Part shown: positions 33,090 through 41,108 of the stretch, one piece after another
Numbering within the stretch: position 1 is the first letter of the stretch
Layout: every line of letters begins with the position of its first letter
Assembly (NCBI RefSeq): GCF_003002955.1
Contig: NZ_PVTJ01000011.1
Span: 62,001 to 126,000, forward strand
Origin: Glycomyces artemisiae
GTDB taxonomy: Bacteria > Actinomycetota > Actinomycetes > Mycobacteriales > Micromonosporaceae
DNA: 64,000 nt
Direction: 5' to 3'
Program-made: the position numbers and the translations under genes
Notes under the pieces: model-generated
What the model saw: the letters and a program-made list of their open reading frames with translations, nothing else
Databases searched by the model: none
What the model was told of the DNA's origin: nothing

Positions 33090-33512
33090 GTGAAACTGGT
33101 CTTCCTCGGGTGGACGCGCTTCGTCGTGATCCTCCTCGTCCTCCAAATCGGACTCGCCGGGTGGGGCGCCGTCTCCACGGGCGGCGAGCGCATCGAGCGG
33201 TTCATCGTCCACGCGGGCAACGGCGGCATGCTCATGTTCTGGCTCCTGATCTCCACGGTCCTGGCCCTCATCGCCCGCCCCGGCCTCAAGGCCGTGCTGC
33301 TGACCGCGTTGTCCACCTTCATGATCTGGATGCAGGGCGCGCTCGCGTACGGCTTCGGCACCGACGGGGTCCCGGGCGGCGTCGGCATCGCCCTCCATGC
33401 GACGAACGGCCTCGGCGTCCTCGTCATCCAGCTCGCGGTCGCGCGGCTCGCGAAGCGCGCGGTCGACGCCAAGCGCGCCGAGAAGGCCCTCGCGAAGGCG
33501 GTGCCCGCATGA
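33090..33512 (+). CDS. Small four-helix membrane protein, first of a tandem pair
   Basis: A 140-residue protein, GTG start. Four hydrophobic segments: FVVILLVLQIGLAGWGAV, MLMFWLLISTVLALIA, AVLLTALSTFMIW and 'ATNGLGVLVIQLAV'. His in 'IVHAGNGGML' and in 'ALHATNGLG' recur at equivalent places in the next gene ('HFRNGD', 'HALNGLA'), so the two are paralogues. The C-terminus is Lys/Arg/Ala rich. I do not recognise the family with certainty; the pattern fits actinobacterial small membrane proteins of unknown function. ATGA overlap with the next gene. Confidence 0.7.
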   Translation: MKLVFLGWTRFVVILLVLQIGLAGWGAVSTGGERIERFIVHAGNGGMLMFWLLISTVLALIARPGLKAVLLTALSTFMIWMQGALAYGFGTDGVPGGVGIALHATNGLGVLVIQLAVARLAKRAVDAKRAEKALAKAVPA

Positions 33513-33919
33513 ACCGGCCCTTCGCGATCCTCCTGCGCGCCTGGATGATCCTGCTCCTGGCGCTCCTGGTCGTGCAGTTCGCGCTGGCCGGGTTCGGCGT
33601 CGGCTACGGCGGCGGCATCGGCCCCGGCTTCGAGCTGCACTTCCGCAACGGCGACGCGCTGCTGTACCTGTACGCGGTCGCGGTGGTCCTCGCGCTCGCC
33701 GCGCGCCTCGGCGCGAAACCGGTGTGGCTCACCGCACTGGGCACGTTCCTGGTCCTCCTCCAGCACGGCATGGCCCTGGTCAACGTGCCGGGGACGCTCT
33801 GGGGCCAGTCGCTGTTCCTGGTCCACGCGCTCAACGGGCTCGCACTCATCCTGCTGACGTTCGGGATCGGGCGAGTCGTGAAGGGCCGCATGCGAAGCGG
33901 CGCGCCGGTGAGCGGCTGA
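33509..33919 (+). CDS. Small four-helix membrane protein, second of a tandem pair
   Basis: A 136-residue paralogue of the preceding product. Shared skeleton: 'LVVQFALAGFGV' for helix 1, 'H.RNGDALLYLYAVAVVLALAARLG' for helix 2, 'TALGTFLVLLQHGMA' for helix 3, 'VHALNGLALILLTFGIG' for helix 4. It lacks the Lys-rich tail. Paired histidines in helices 2 and 4 raise the possibility of heme or metal binding; that is speculation. Probably acts as a heterodimer with its neighbour. Confidence 0.7.
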   Translation: MNRPFAILLRAWMILLLALLVVQFALAGFGVGYGGGIGPGFELHFRNGDALLYLYAVAVVLALAARLGAKPVWLTALGTFLVLLQHGMALVNVPGTLWGQSLFLVHALNGLALILLTFGIGRVVKGRMRSGAPVSG

Positions 33920-33923
33920 AAGG

Positions 33924-33957
33924 GCGCTCTCCGCGGGCCGAGACCCGCGGAGAGCGC
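33924..33957. terminator. Strong bidirectional terminator
   Basis: Arms GCGCTCTCCGCGGG (33924-33937) and its exact complement (33944-33957) form a 14-bp stem with a 6-nt loop, followed on the plus strand by TCTCTCTT. It separates the membrane-protein pair from the convergent metallopeptidase gene. Confidence 0.8.
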
Positions 33958-33966
33958 TCTCTCTTG

Positions 33967-34449
33967 TCAGCAGCGGCAGATGACGATGCCCGCATCGAAG
34001 GCCGCGTTGCGGTCCCGCGGCTCCTCGCCGTGGCCCCAGCCGTCGGTGTGCGCCTTCTCGTGCGCGCCCACGCGGTCCCAGTCGTTCTGGCCCGCGCCCC
34101 AGCGCTCCATCTCGCACTTGTCGTAGACGATGTACCAGTCGCCCTCGGACCACCAGGTGGCGTAGGCGAGGACGTTGTCGTAGCAGTCGCCGCCGTAGTA
34201 GGTCGGCACGTTCCCGTCGAGGTCCGGCGGGTAGGTGTGCCCCTTGTCGCCGTGGTTGAGCGCGCCGAGGTCCGCTTCAGCGGCGGCCTCCTGCTGCTCG
34301 GGCGTGGGGTCGGTGATGACGCTCAGCGTCAGGACGTTGCCGGGGTGCTCGTGCTCGTGCTCCTCGGCGGCGGGCGCCGGGGCGTCCAGCGCCAGCGTGA
34401 ACATCAAGGCCAGCGTCCCGGCGGCGGCGAAGAGGGTCTTCAGGGGCAT
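33967..34449 (-). CDS. Small secreted metzincin-like protein
   Basis: A 160-residue protein with a signal peptide (MPLKTLFAAAGTLALMFTLA, cleavage after about residue 30). At residues 130-140 it has HEKAHTDGWGH, a full match to the metzincin zinc signature HExxHxxGxxH. No clear Met-turn follows; the protein stops 20 residues later at ICRC. Two cysteines near residues 90 and 112 may pair. A His-rich EEHEHEH begins the mature part. I chose ATG 34449 since GGAG lies upstream and the signal peptide starts there. A small extracellular metallopeptidase is likely, but the domain is shorter than known families. Confidence 0.65.
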   Translation of the reverse strand: MPLKTLFAAAGTLALMFTLALDAPAPAAEEHEHEHPGNVLTLSVITDPTPEQQEAAAEADLGALNHGDKGHTYPPDLDGNVPTYYGGDCYDNVLAYATWWSEGDWYIVYDKCEMERWGAGQNDWDRVGAHEKAHTDGWGHGEEPRDRNAAFDAGIVICRC

Positions 34450-34548
34450 AGGCGCTCCTTCGGGGGAGGGTGGAATTTCATTAAGGTTTGCATACAGATA
34501 CAGACCTGTCAATGAATCTCGTCCCTTTTTGCCCTGGTTCGCGACTTG

Positions 34549-35121
34549 CTACCGCTCGGCTTCGGACCCCTCGGAAGCAGCGCCCTCGGCAGCCGGGCCG
34601 GGCGGCGGGACGGTCTGCGCCCACTCGGCCCAGTCCGCAAGGGCCTCATAGAGTCTGATCCCGGCCTCGATGGTCATGCGCATGGACTTGACGGACGGCG
34701 CGTCGCCGTAGTCGCCGCGGTCCTTCGCCGCCGCGTACTCGCGGAACCCGGCCGCCGCGGCCCGGTAGAACGCCGCCTCCGACGCGAGGTGCTCCCCCAG
34801 GTCCTCGGGGTCCATGAGCCAGTAGAAGAGCGAACGGAGCAGGGCTTCGAGCCGGGCGGTGTGGTCGACGGGCTCCTCGGTGAGCCAGCGCCGCACCTCG
34901 GCGAGGCCCTCGGGGGTGATCGCGTAGACCTTGCGGCCCCGCGGGCCCTCGCTGTCGACGGCGATGAGCCCGGCGTCGGCGAGCTTGCCGAGTTCGCCGT
35001 AGATCTGCGGATGCTTTGCGGGCCAGATCATCTGAAGCTGCTTCTCGAAGCGCTGCGTGAGGTCGTACCCGCTCGCGGGGGAATCGGCGAGCAGCCCGAG
35101 CAGGGCGTACCGCAACGACAT
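34549..35121 (-). CDS. PadR-family transcriptional regulator
   Basis: A 190-residue PadR protein. Winged helix at residues 1-85 (LRYALLGLLADSPASGYDLT, then 'HPQIYGELGKLADAGLI' and 'GRKVYAITPEGLAEVRRWL'), followed by a C-terminal helical Vir_act_alpha-like domain and a Pro/Ala/Glu-rich tail. Start at ATG 35121, where homologues begin; longer in-frame extension crosses the divergent promoter. It should dimerise and repress the SDR gene through the ACATGTA sites at 35210-35243 until a small ligand releases it. Confidence 0.88.
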   Translation of the reverse strand: MSLRYALLGLLADSPASGYDLTQRFEKQLQMIWPAKHPQIYGELGKLADAGLIAVDSEGPRGRKVYAITPEGLAEVRRWLTEEPVDHTARLEALLRSLFYWLMDPEDLGEHLASEAAFYRAAAAGFREYAAAKDRGDYGDAPSVKSMRMTIEAGIRLYEALADWAEWAQTVPPPGPAAEGAASEGSEAER

Positions 35122-35191
35122 CGCTGTCCTCCTGACGTCGGCCCCGGCCCTCGGAGCTCGGATGAGTCTAGCCGCCGGCCCGGGAGGCGGG

Positions 35192-35243
35192 TTGACGCCC
35201 GAACATTCGACATGTAGTTTTGTACACGTCATAGTTTACATGT
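35192..35243 (+). promoter_or_regulatory. SDR promoter with PadR-type operators
   Basis: TTGACG (35192-35197), 17-bp spacer, TAGTTT (35215-35220). An ACATGTA half-site (35210-35216) overlaps the -10 and is mirrored by TACATGT (35237-35243), with TGTACA between them (35221-35226). PadR proteins bind ATGT-N8-ACAT-like dyads, so this region probably controls both the SDR and padR genes. Confidence 0.6.
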
Positions 35244-35266
35244 TCCTGCTTACTTCTGGAGCGATC

Positions 35267-36127
35267 ATGAACGACACCCCTGCGGTCCTGCTGACCGGCG
35301 CGAACGGCGGCATCGGCACTCCGGCCGCGCTCGAACTGGCCCGCCGCGGCTTCCTCGTCTACGCGGGCATGCGCCGCACCGGCCACGGCGCCTTCGACGG
35401 CGCCGACGGCATCCGCGAAGTGGCGCTCGACGTCGCCGACCCCGGCTCGGTGGCCGCCGCGGTCGAGCGGATCGCGGCCGAGCACGGCTCGCTGCACGCG
35501 GTCGTCAACAACGCGGGCGTCATCGTGCAGGGCCCGCTCGAACTCGTCCCCGACGAGGAGCTGCACCGCCAGTTCGCCGTCAACGTCTTCGGCCCGGTCC
35601 GCGTCGTCAAGGCCGCGCTGCCGCTCCTGCGCGCGGGCCGGGGCCGGATCGTGAACGTGGGCGCGCCGACCGCGTACCTGCCGATGCCGATGAACGGCCC
35701 GATCTCCGCGAGCAAGGCCGCCCTGCACTCGCTGACCGCGTCGATGCGCGGCGAGCTGGCCGCTTGGGGCATCCCCACCTCGGTCGTGGTCCCCGGACTG
35801 GTCGACACCCAGGTCTTCGTCAAGGCCGCCGAGGCCCAGCGCGCCGCATCGGTCCCGCCGGAGCGCCAGGCGCTCTACCGGAACCACCTTGCGGCGGTGG
35901 AGAAGGCGGGCGCGAACCAGAAGCCGGAGCCGACGACCGGCACCGTCCGGGCCATCGCCGCCGCGGTCACCGACCGCCACCCGAAGGCCGAGTACTTCAG
36001 CAGCCCCAACGCCCGCATCCTGTCCAAAGTGCTCCCGCGCCTCCCGCGGCCGATGCGCGAGGCGGCGATCCTCGGCGCGATCGGCCTGCGCGGCATCACC
36101 GCCCCCGCGGCCGATCTGGTGCGCTGA
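35267..36127 (+). CDS. Short-chain dehydrogenase-like protein lacking the catalytic Ser and Tyr
   Basis: A 286-residue SDR-fold protein. The NAD(P) motif TGANGGIG (residues 10-17) and NNAG (about 80) are intact. The active-site loop reads NVGAPTAYLPMPMNGPISASK: the YxxxK tyrosine is Ile and the position 13 residues before it (normally Ser) is Ala, while Lys remains. So it binds nucleotide but may not perform classical reduction. Otherwise typical length. Divergent from padR with shared operators; single-gene unit with terminator at 36140. It may act as an NmrA-like sensor, or use an unusual mechanism. Confidence 0.85.
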   Translation: MNDTPAVLLTGANGGIGTPAALELARRGFLVYAGMRRTGHGAFDGADGIREVALDVADPGSVAAAVERIAAEHGSLHAVVNNAGVIVQGPLELVPDEELHRQFAVNVFGPVRVVKAALPLLRAGRGRIVNVGAPTAYLPMPMNGPISASKAALHSLTASMRGELAAWGIPTSVVVPGLVDTQVFVKAAEAQRAASVPPERQALYRNHLAAVEKAGANQKPEPTTGTVRAIAAAVTDRHPKAEYFSSPNARILSKVLPRLPRPMREAAILGAIGLRGITAPAADLVR

Positions 36128-36139
36128 CGCGACGAGAAC

Positions 36140-36162
36140 GAGGCCGGGCATCGCCCGGCCTC
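36140..36162 (+). terminator. Hairpin terminator after the SDR gene
   Basis: A 10-bp stem GAGGCCGGGC / GCCCGGCCTC with a 3-nt loop starts 13 nt after the SDR stop. No U-tract. Confidence 0.6.
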
Positions 36163-36189
36163 GGCGCGCTTCGCCGGGTTTACACGGAC

Positions 36190-36214
36190 TCAGTAATATG
36201 TTACATATTACTGA
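36190..36214. promoter_or_regulatory. 25-bp near-perfect AT-rich palindrome before the secreted metallopeptidase gene
   Basis: Twelve-base arms TCAGTAATATGT and ACATATTACTGA flank a single central base. The dyad sits in the likely -35/-10 region: TTTACA at 36179-36184, then TACATA at 36202-36207 after 17 bp. Its TTACAT core resembles the half-sites in the padR-SDR region 970 bp upstream. Probably a repressor operator; the PadR is one candidate. Confidence 0.6.
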
Positions 36215-36250
36215 CATCGCTCAACCCCCATCAGACTCGGAGCGTGACAA

Positions 36251-38038
36251 GTGAAGACCCGCAATGCAAGTGCGCGCAGCGCAGTGATCGCGACCCTGGC
36301 GCTCGCCGCACTCCTCATCGGCGCGAGCCCGGCGCTCGCCGAGACCCCGGCGGTCGTCGAGGTCGGGGCGGACGGGACCGTCGCGGCCGACCCGTCGTTC
36401 GACGGCCCGCAGATCACCGAGGTCCGCGTCATCAACGAAGGGAGGTTCCTGGAGGTCTACTGGGACCGCTATGTGGACGAAGAGGCCGTCGTCAGCCCCG
36501 ACAACCTGACGCTCACCAACGGCGGCACCGAGATCGCCCTCAAGGCGAAGCCCGCCGCCGGGACCACCGACACGATCTTCTTCGACAGGGACAACCGGCA
36601 GATCGCCGGGACCGACGCGAACAGCATGGCCCGCCTGCCGGAGGACCTGCACCTCGCCAGCATCGCCTACACCGGGGCCATCGACCCCGACCAGCCCTTG
36701 ACGCTCACCGTCACCGGCTCGAACATCGAAGACGCCCAAGGCAGGCCCGCTGCCGACGCCGTCTACTCCGGCGTCCCGATGCTCGACTACTACACCCAGG
36801 AGCGGACCACCGCCACTGGCATCACCGTCAAGGCCGCCCCGCGCGTCGACCCGGCCACGCTGGACCTGGCCGCCGCACAAGTCGACGTGCAGCTCGCCAG
36901 GGGCGGCAACGGGATCGCCGAGACCATGGCCGACTTCGGGTGCTCGCTCGCGGTCTACGCCGCCCGCGAGAACGCCTACCTCGTGCCCGAGCACCGCGGC
37001 GGATACAACCCGGAGTCCTACGACGTCGAGGGCTTCGGCGGCAGCACCTGGAACGGCTGCGTCTCTTCGATCTCCGAGCGGAACGTGCTGCGCACCAGGG
37101 GGAACGACAACCCGTTCCTGAACACCGCCTATCCGAACGAGAACATCCTCGTCCACGAGTTCGGCCACGCCGTGCGCCTCGTCGGCATCGAGACCCAGGC
37201 CGACGAGTCCCTCTCGGACGAGCTGTACGCCGTCTACGAGCACGCGTACAACACCGGCCTGTGGCCCAACACGTACGCGATCTCCAACATCGACGAGTAC
37301 TTCGCCACGCTCTCCTCGGTCTGGTTCGACGCCATGGCCGAGAAGCCCGACTGGTCCGACGGCGTGCGCAGCCCCATCAACACCAGGGCGGAGCTCCAGG
37401 CGTACGACCCGACGGCCTACGCGTTCTTCGCGAAGGTCTACCCCGCGGACCTCATCCTCCCGGCCCCGTGGGACGTCCCGGGCCCCGACGACTACCACGG
37501 CGACTACACCGAGGTACCGCAGCTGCCCGAGCGCGTGGCCGCCGAGGACGTCGACTTCCGCACCGACACCTTCCGGATCGCCACCGACAGCCTGGGCACC
37601 GAGTACCAGATCGACCAGTACGCGGGCGACGCCGAGCACCCCGAGCGCGACGTCGTCGTGTGGGCGAAGTGGGGCGACGGCGTCTGGAAGCTCGACCGCA
37701 AGCACGGCCGGTACACGATCAGCGCCGCGGACGGCAGCGGCGTCCTGTCGGCGGTGTCCGACACCGAGGTCGCGTACCTCGGCGTCGAACCCGACAAGCA
37801 CGACCCGGCGCAGTGGTGGGAGTTCACCGCCGCCGCGGCCACCGAGTCGAACCCGTTCGACGGCGTGCTCGTCAACGCCGCCAACGGACTCGCGCTCACC
37901 CTCGACGGCCGCGCCGGGTCCGGGACGTCCCTGACGCTCACCGACCCGGGCGACGGCACGCGGTGGATCCTGGAGGACACCACCCGGACCGAAGCGCAGG
38001 GCACGGCCGCGTACCTCGTCCCCGACTGCGCGCGCTGA
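36251..38038 (+). CDS. Secreted zinc metallopeptidase (anthrax lethal factor-like/gluzincin) with C-terminal β-trefoil-like domain
   Basis: A 595-residue exported protein. Signal peptide at residues 1-32 ending ASPALA-E. A β-rich region (about 33-200) precedes the catalytic part, where NENILVHEFGHAVRLVG gives HEFGH at 302-306 and 'SNIDEYFATLSSVWFD' supplies a downstream Glu (E349); this pattern resembles ATLF-type peptidases of bacteria and fungi. Residues ~440-590 look like a ricin-type β-trefoil ('WAKWGDGVWKLD', 'QWWEFTAAA'), possibly a glycan-binding module. Behind a 25-bp palindrome. Substrate unknown; peptidase function is inferred from zinc motif and secretion. Confidence 0.75.
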   Translation: MKTRNASARSAVIATLALAALLIGASPALAETPAVVEVGADGTVAADPSFDGPQITEVRVINEGRFLEVYWDRYVDEEAVVSPDNLTLTNGGTEIALKAKPAAGTTDTIFFDRDNRQIAGTDANSMARLPEDLHLASIAYTGAIDPDQPLTLTVTGSNIEDAQGRPAADAVYSGVPMLDYYTQERTTATGITVKAAPRVDPATLDLAAAQVDVQLARGGNGIAETMADFGCSLAVYAARENAYLVPEHRGGYNPESYDVEGFGGSTWNGCVSSISERNVLRTRGNDNPFLNTAYPNENILVHEFGHAVRLVGIETQADESLSDELYAVYEHAYNTGLWPNTYAISNIDEYFATLSSVWFDAMAEKPDWSDGVRSPINTRAELQAYDPTAYAFFAKVYPADLILPAPWDVPGPDDYHGDYTEVPQLPERVAAEDVDFRTDTFRIATDSLGTEYQIDQYAGDAEHPERDVVVWAKWGDGVWKLDRKHGRYTISAADGSGVLSAVSDTEVAYLGVEPDKHDPAQWWEFTAAAATESNPFDGVLVNAANGLALTLDGRAGSGTSLTLTDPGDGTRWILEDTTRTEAQGTAAYLVPDCAR

Positions 38039-38076
38039 CCGGAAACGACGGAGTTCGGCGCGGCTATGCTGCGGCC

Positions 38077-38775
38077 ATGCCGAACTCCTCGTACCTGTGC
38101 GCGACCGACCTCAAGTCGCTCTACCCGTCCACCACCGACGCGTCCTTCACGCCGGAGACCGACGTCGTCGCCTACGACGTGCGCTGCGTGCCGCTCCTGT
38201 GGCTCGCCATGTTCCGCCCCGCCGACCTGGTCACCCAGTCGATCCTCATCGAGGCCGATCCCGACGCCGAGTACTTCGAGTTCGGCCCGGACGGCGACCT
38301 CGTGCCCGTCGAGGCCGACGAGGAGGAGCAGGACGAGATCGTGGAGGCCACCGCGCCGCTCACGACGAAGGATCGGGCGCTCGCGCAGCTCGACGCGGCC
38401 GTCCCGGTCCTCAACCGGCTCTTCGCCTCCGAAGGGCCGCTGGACGGGCACGCGGCCATGCTCCGTAAGGCGGTCGCCGCCGCGCCCGGCACCCACATCA
38501 CCGTCGAACTCGACGAGATCGAGGGCCTGTGGGAGCCGGGGACCTTCCAGCCCGCGCTGCGCGAAGCGCTCGCGGCCCTGGACGGCGCGGCCGGCCCGGA
38601 GGCCGGCCGCGCGCGTCTCATCGAGCTCGCGCAGCTGCGCGCGGGTCGGCCGTTCCCGCCCGCGCGGCTGCTGCTTGACGGCACCGAAGGAGTCGAGGAC
38701 GACGACTACTGGAACTTCGTGAGACTCCTCGGCGCGAACTTCCACGCCGAGGTCCCTTGGGAGCCTTCGAACTAG
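38077..38775 (+). CDS. Hypothetical cytoplasmic acidic protein
   Basis: A 232-residue protein with no signal peptide or membrane segment. It begins NSSYLCATDLKSLYPST and has 'VPLLWLAMFRPADLVTQSILI', an acidic run (EADEEEQDEIVEA), and the ending 'DDDYWNFVRLLGANFHAEVPW'. It resembles small actinobacterial proteins of unknown function with N-terminal Y/W-rich regions; no catalytic motif is seen. It sits 38 bp downstream of the metallopeptidase and may be in one transcript, though its own GGCATG-like spacing is unremarkable. Confidence 0.65.
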   Translation: MPNSSYLCATDLKSLYPSTTDASFTPETDVVAYDVRCVPLLWLAMFRPADLVTQSILIEADPDAEYFEFGPDGDLVPVEADEEEQDEIVEATAPLTTKDRALAQLDAAVPVLNRLFASEGPLDGHAAMLRKAVAAAPGTHITVELDEIEGLWEPGTFQPALREALAALDGAAGPEAGRARLIELAQLRAGRPFPPARLLLDGTEGVEDDDYWNFVRLLGANFHAEVPWEPSN

Positions 38776-38778
38776 GCG

Positions 38779-38967
38779 TCAGCAGCAGCGCGCTCGCGGG
38801 TGCTCGTCACCGCGGTCGGTGCGCCAGCGCTCGAACTCGCGCCGCGGCATGGCCGGGACGCCCGGGTGGGCGAGCCGGTGCCGCTCCACGTAGCGGTCGT
38901 AGGCGGTCTCGCCGGTGAGCTCCCGCAGGTACCACCGGACGAGACCGAGCAGGCGGCGCACCGTCAC
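38779..38967 (-). CDS. YbdD/YjiX-family small protein
   Basis: A 62-residue protein. 'LVRWYLRELTGETAYDRYVERH' followed by 'HPGVPAMPRREFERWR' is the YbdD/YjiX signature. The family is routinely encoded just after cstA, as here with a four-base ATGA overlap, and is thought to assist the CstA-type transporter. It ends in a vicinal cysteine pair (RARCC), a feature some members share. Confidence 0.9.
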   Translation of the reverse strand: MTVRRLLGLVRWYLRELTGETAYDRYVERHRLAHPGVPAMPRREFERWRTDRGDEHPRARCC

Positions 38968-41108
38968 GGCCGGTCCTCGGCCGTGCCGGACTCCTCAGCG
39001 GACGACACGCGTCCGGCGGGGACGAGGAGCTTCGACTCGACGTACGGCGCCTCCGTCGACGGCAGCGGCTCGGTCGCCCGCACCGCGCGCCAGCAGATCC
39101 AGGCCGCGTTGAGGATGACGATCACCACCAGCAGCGCGAAGAACGCCGCGAGCACGCCGTCCACCGTGGAGTTCGTGACGACCGTGCGCATCTGGTCGAG
39201 GTCCTTCGCCGGGGCGAGGACGTCGCCTTGGGCCAGCGCGTCGGCGTACCGCTCGCGCTGCGCGAAGAACCCGATCCGCGGGTCCTCGGAGAAGACCTTC
39301 TGCCAGCTCGCCGTCAGCGTGACGACGGCGACCCAGGCGAGCGGCACCGCCGTCACCCACGCCCATTTGAGGCGACCGCTCTTGACGAGCACGGTGGTGG
39401 CGACGGTGAGCGCGATGGCGGCGAGCAGCTGGTTCGCGATGCCGAACAGCGGGAACAGCTGGTTGATGCCGCCGAGCGGGTCGTTGACCCCGGCGTAGAG
39501 GAAGTAGCCCCACGCGAGGACGACGACGGCGCTGGTCGCCCAGATGCCCGGCTTCCAGGAGACCCGGCCGAGGGGCTTCCAGACGTTGCCGAGGGTGTCC
39601 TGGAGCATGAAGCGGCCCACGCGGGTTCCGGCGTCCACGGTGGTGAGGATGAACAGCGCCTCGAACATGATGGCGAAGTGGTACCAGAAGGCCTTGAGCC
39701 CGTCGCCGCCGAAGACCGAGGAGAGGATCTCCGACATGCCGACGGCGAGCGTCGGGGCGCCGCCGGTGCGGGCGACCAGGGACTCCTCCCCCACCGCGTC
39801 GGCGGCGGCTTGGAGGTCCTGCGGGCTGATGGTGAAGCCGAGGTTGGCGACGGCCGTCGAGGCGGACTCCACTGTGGTGCCGAGGACGCCGGCGGGGGCG
39901 TTCATGGCGTAGTAGAGGCCCGGGTCGAGGATGCACGCGGCGATGAGGGCCATGACGGCGACGAACGACTCCATGAGCATGGCGCCGTAGCCGATCATGC
40001 GGACCTGCGACTCCTTCTGGATCATCTTCGGCGTGGTGCCGGAGGCGATGAGCGAGTGGAAGCCGGACAGCGCGCCGCAGGCGATCGTGATGAACACGAA
40101 CGGGAACAGCTTGCCGGAGAACACCGGTCCGGTGCCGTCCAGGGCGAAGTCGGTGATCGCCTCGGTCTGGAGGACCGGGGCGACGATGAGGACGCCGACG
40201 GCGAGGAGCCCGATCGTGCCGATCTTCATGAACGTGGACAGGTAGTCGCGGGGCGCCAGGAGCATCCACACCGGGAGCACCGCGGCGACGAAGCCGTAGA
40301 TCACGAGGCAGAACACGAGGGTCTGCGGGCTGAGCGTGAACGCGTCGGCCCACGAGGAGGCCTGGACCCAGCCGCCCGCGATGATCGCGAGGACGAGCAG
40401 GGCGACGCCGATGAGGCTCGTCTCCAGGACTCTGCCGGGTCTGAGCGTGCGCATGTAGAAGCCCATGAGGAGCGCGATCGGGATGGTCATCGCGATCGAG
40501 AATGTGCCCCACGGGGACGCGGCGAGGGCGTTGACGACGACGAGCGCGAGCACCGCGAGCAGGATGATCATGATCGAGAAGACGCCGACGAGGGCGGCGG
40601 CGCCGCCGATCGGGCCGATCTCGTCTCGGGCGAGCTGGCCGAGGCTCCTGCCGTTGCGGCGCATGGAGATGAAGAGGACGACCATGTCCTGGACGCATCC
40701 GGCGAAGATGGCGCCGATGATGATCCACATGGTGCTGGGCAGGTAGCCCATCTGCGCGGCGAGGACGGGGCCGACCAGGGGCCCGGCGCCCGCGACGGCG
40801 GCGAAGTGGTGGCCGAGGAGCACGCGGCGGTCGGTGGGCTGGAAGTCCACGCCGTCGTCGAGGCGCTCGGCGGGCGTGGCGCGGGTGTCGTCGACCTGCA
40901 GGACGCGGTTGGCGATGAAGCGGGCGTAGAAGCGGTAGCCGATGGCGTAGGAGCCGAGGGCCGCGATGACGAGCCAGAATGCGGAGACCTCTTCGCCGCG
41001 GATCAGGGCGATGACGGCCCAGGCGATGGCCGCGGCGACGGAGATCGCCGTCCATATGAGGATGGAACGCCAGCTGGGCCGGGATCTGGTGCTGTCGGGG
41101 GTGGTCAT
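38964..41108 (-). CDS. cstA: Carbon starvation protein CstA-type pyruvate/peptide transporter
   Basis: A 714-residue polytopic membrane protein, about 16-18 helices. Family marks: 'YRFYARFIANRVLQVDD', 'LLGHHFAAVAGAGPLVGPVLAAQMGYLP' in two pieces, 'FISMRRNGRSLGQLARDEIG' and 'SGFHSLIASGTTPKMI'. CstA proteins import pyruvate (BtsT-like) or peptides during carbon limitation. Start at ATG 41108 with GGAGG eight bases upstream; an extension to 41183 is Pro/Ala/Arg-rich and lacks support. Operon with ybdD. Confidence 0.92.
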   Translation of the reverse strand: MTTPDSTRSRPSWRSILIWTAISVAAAIAWAVIALIRGEEVSAFWLVIAALGSYAIGYRFYARFIANRVLQVDDTRATPAERLDDGVDFQPTDRRVLLGHHFAAVAGAGPLVGPVLAAQMGYLPSTMWIIIGAIFAGCVQDMVVLFISMRRNGRSLGQLARDEIGPIGGAAALVGVFSIMIILLAVLALVVVNALAASPWGTFSIAMTIPIALLMGFYMRTLRPGRVLETSLIGVALLVLAIIAGGWVQASSWADAFTLSPQTLVFCLVIYGFVAAVLPVWMLLAPRDYLSTFMKIGTIGLLAVGVLIVAPVLQTEAITDFALDGTGPVFSGKLFPFVFITIACGALSGFHSLIASGTTPKMIQKESQVRMIGYGAMLMESFVAVMALIAACILDPGLYYAMNAPAGVLGTTVESASTAVANLGFTISPQDLQAAADAVGEESLVARTGGAPTLAVGMSEILSSVFGGDGLKAFWYHFAIMFEALFILTTVDAGTRVGRFMLQDTLGNVWKPLGRVSWKPGIWATSAVVVLAWGYFLYAGVNDPLGGINQLFPLFGIANQLLAAIALTVATTVLVKSGRLKWAWVTAVPLAWVAVVTLTASWQKVFSEDPRIGFFAQRERYADALAQGDVLAPAKDLDQMRTVVTNSTVDGVLAAFFALLVVIVILNAAWICWRAVRATEPLPSTEAPYVESKLLVPAGRVSSAEESGTAEDRP

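Noticed and set aside
34450-34520. Promoter for the small metzincin-like gene (minus strand TTGACA)
   Set aside because: A perfect TTGACA is present, but no acceptable -10 hexamer lies 16-19 bp from it, so I did not annotate a promoter.
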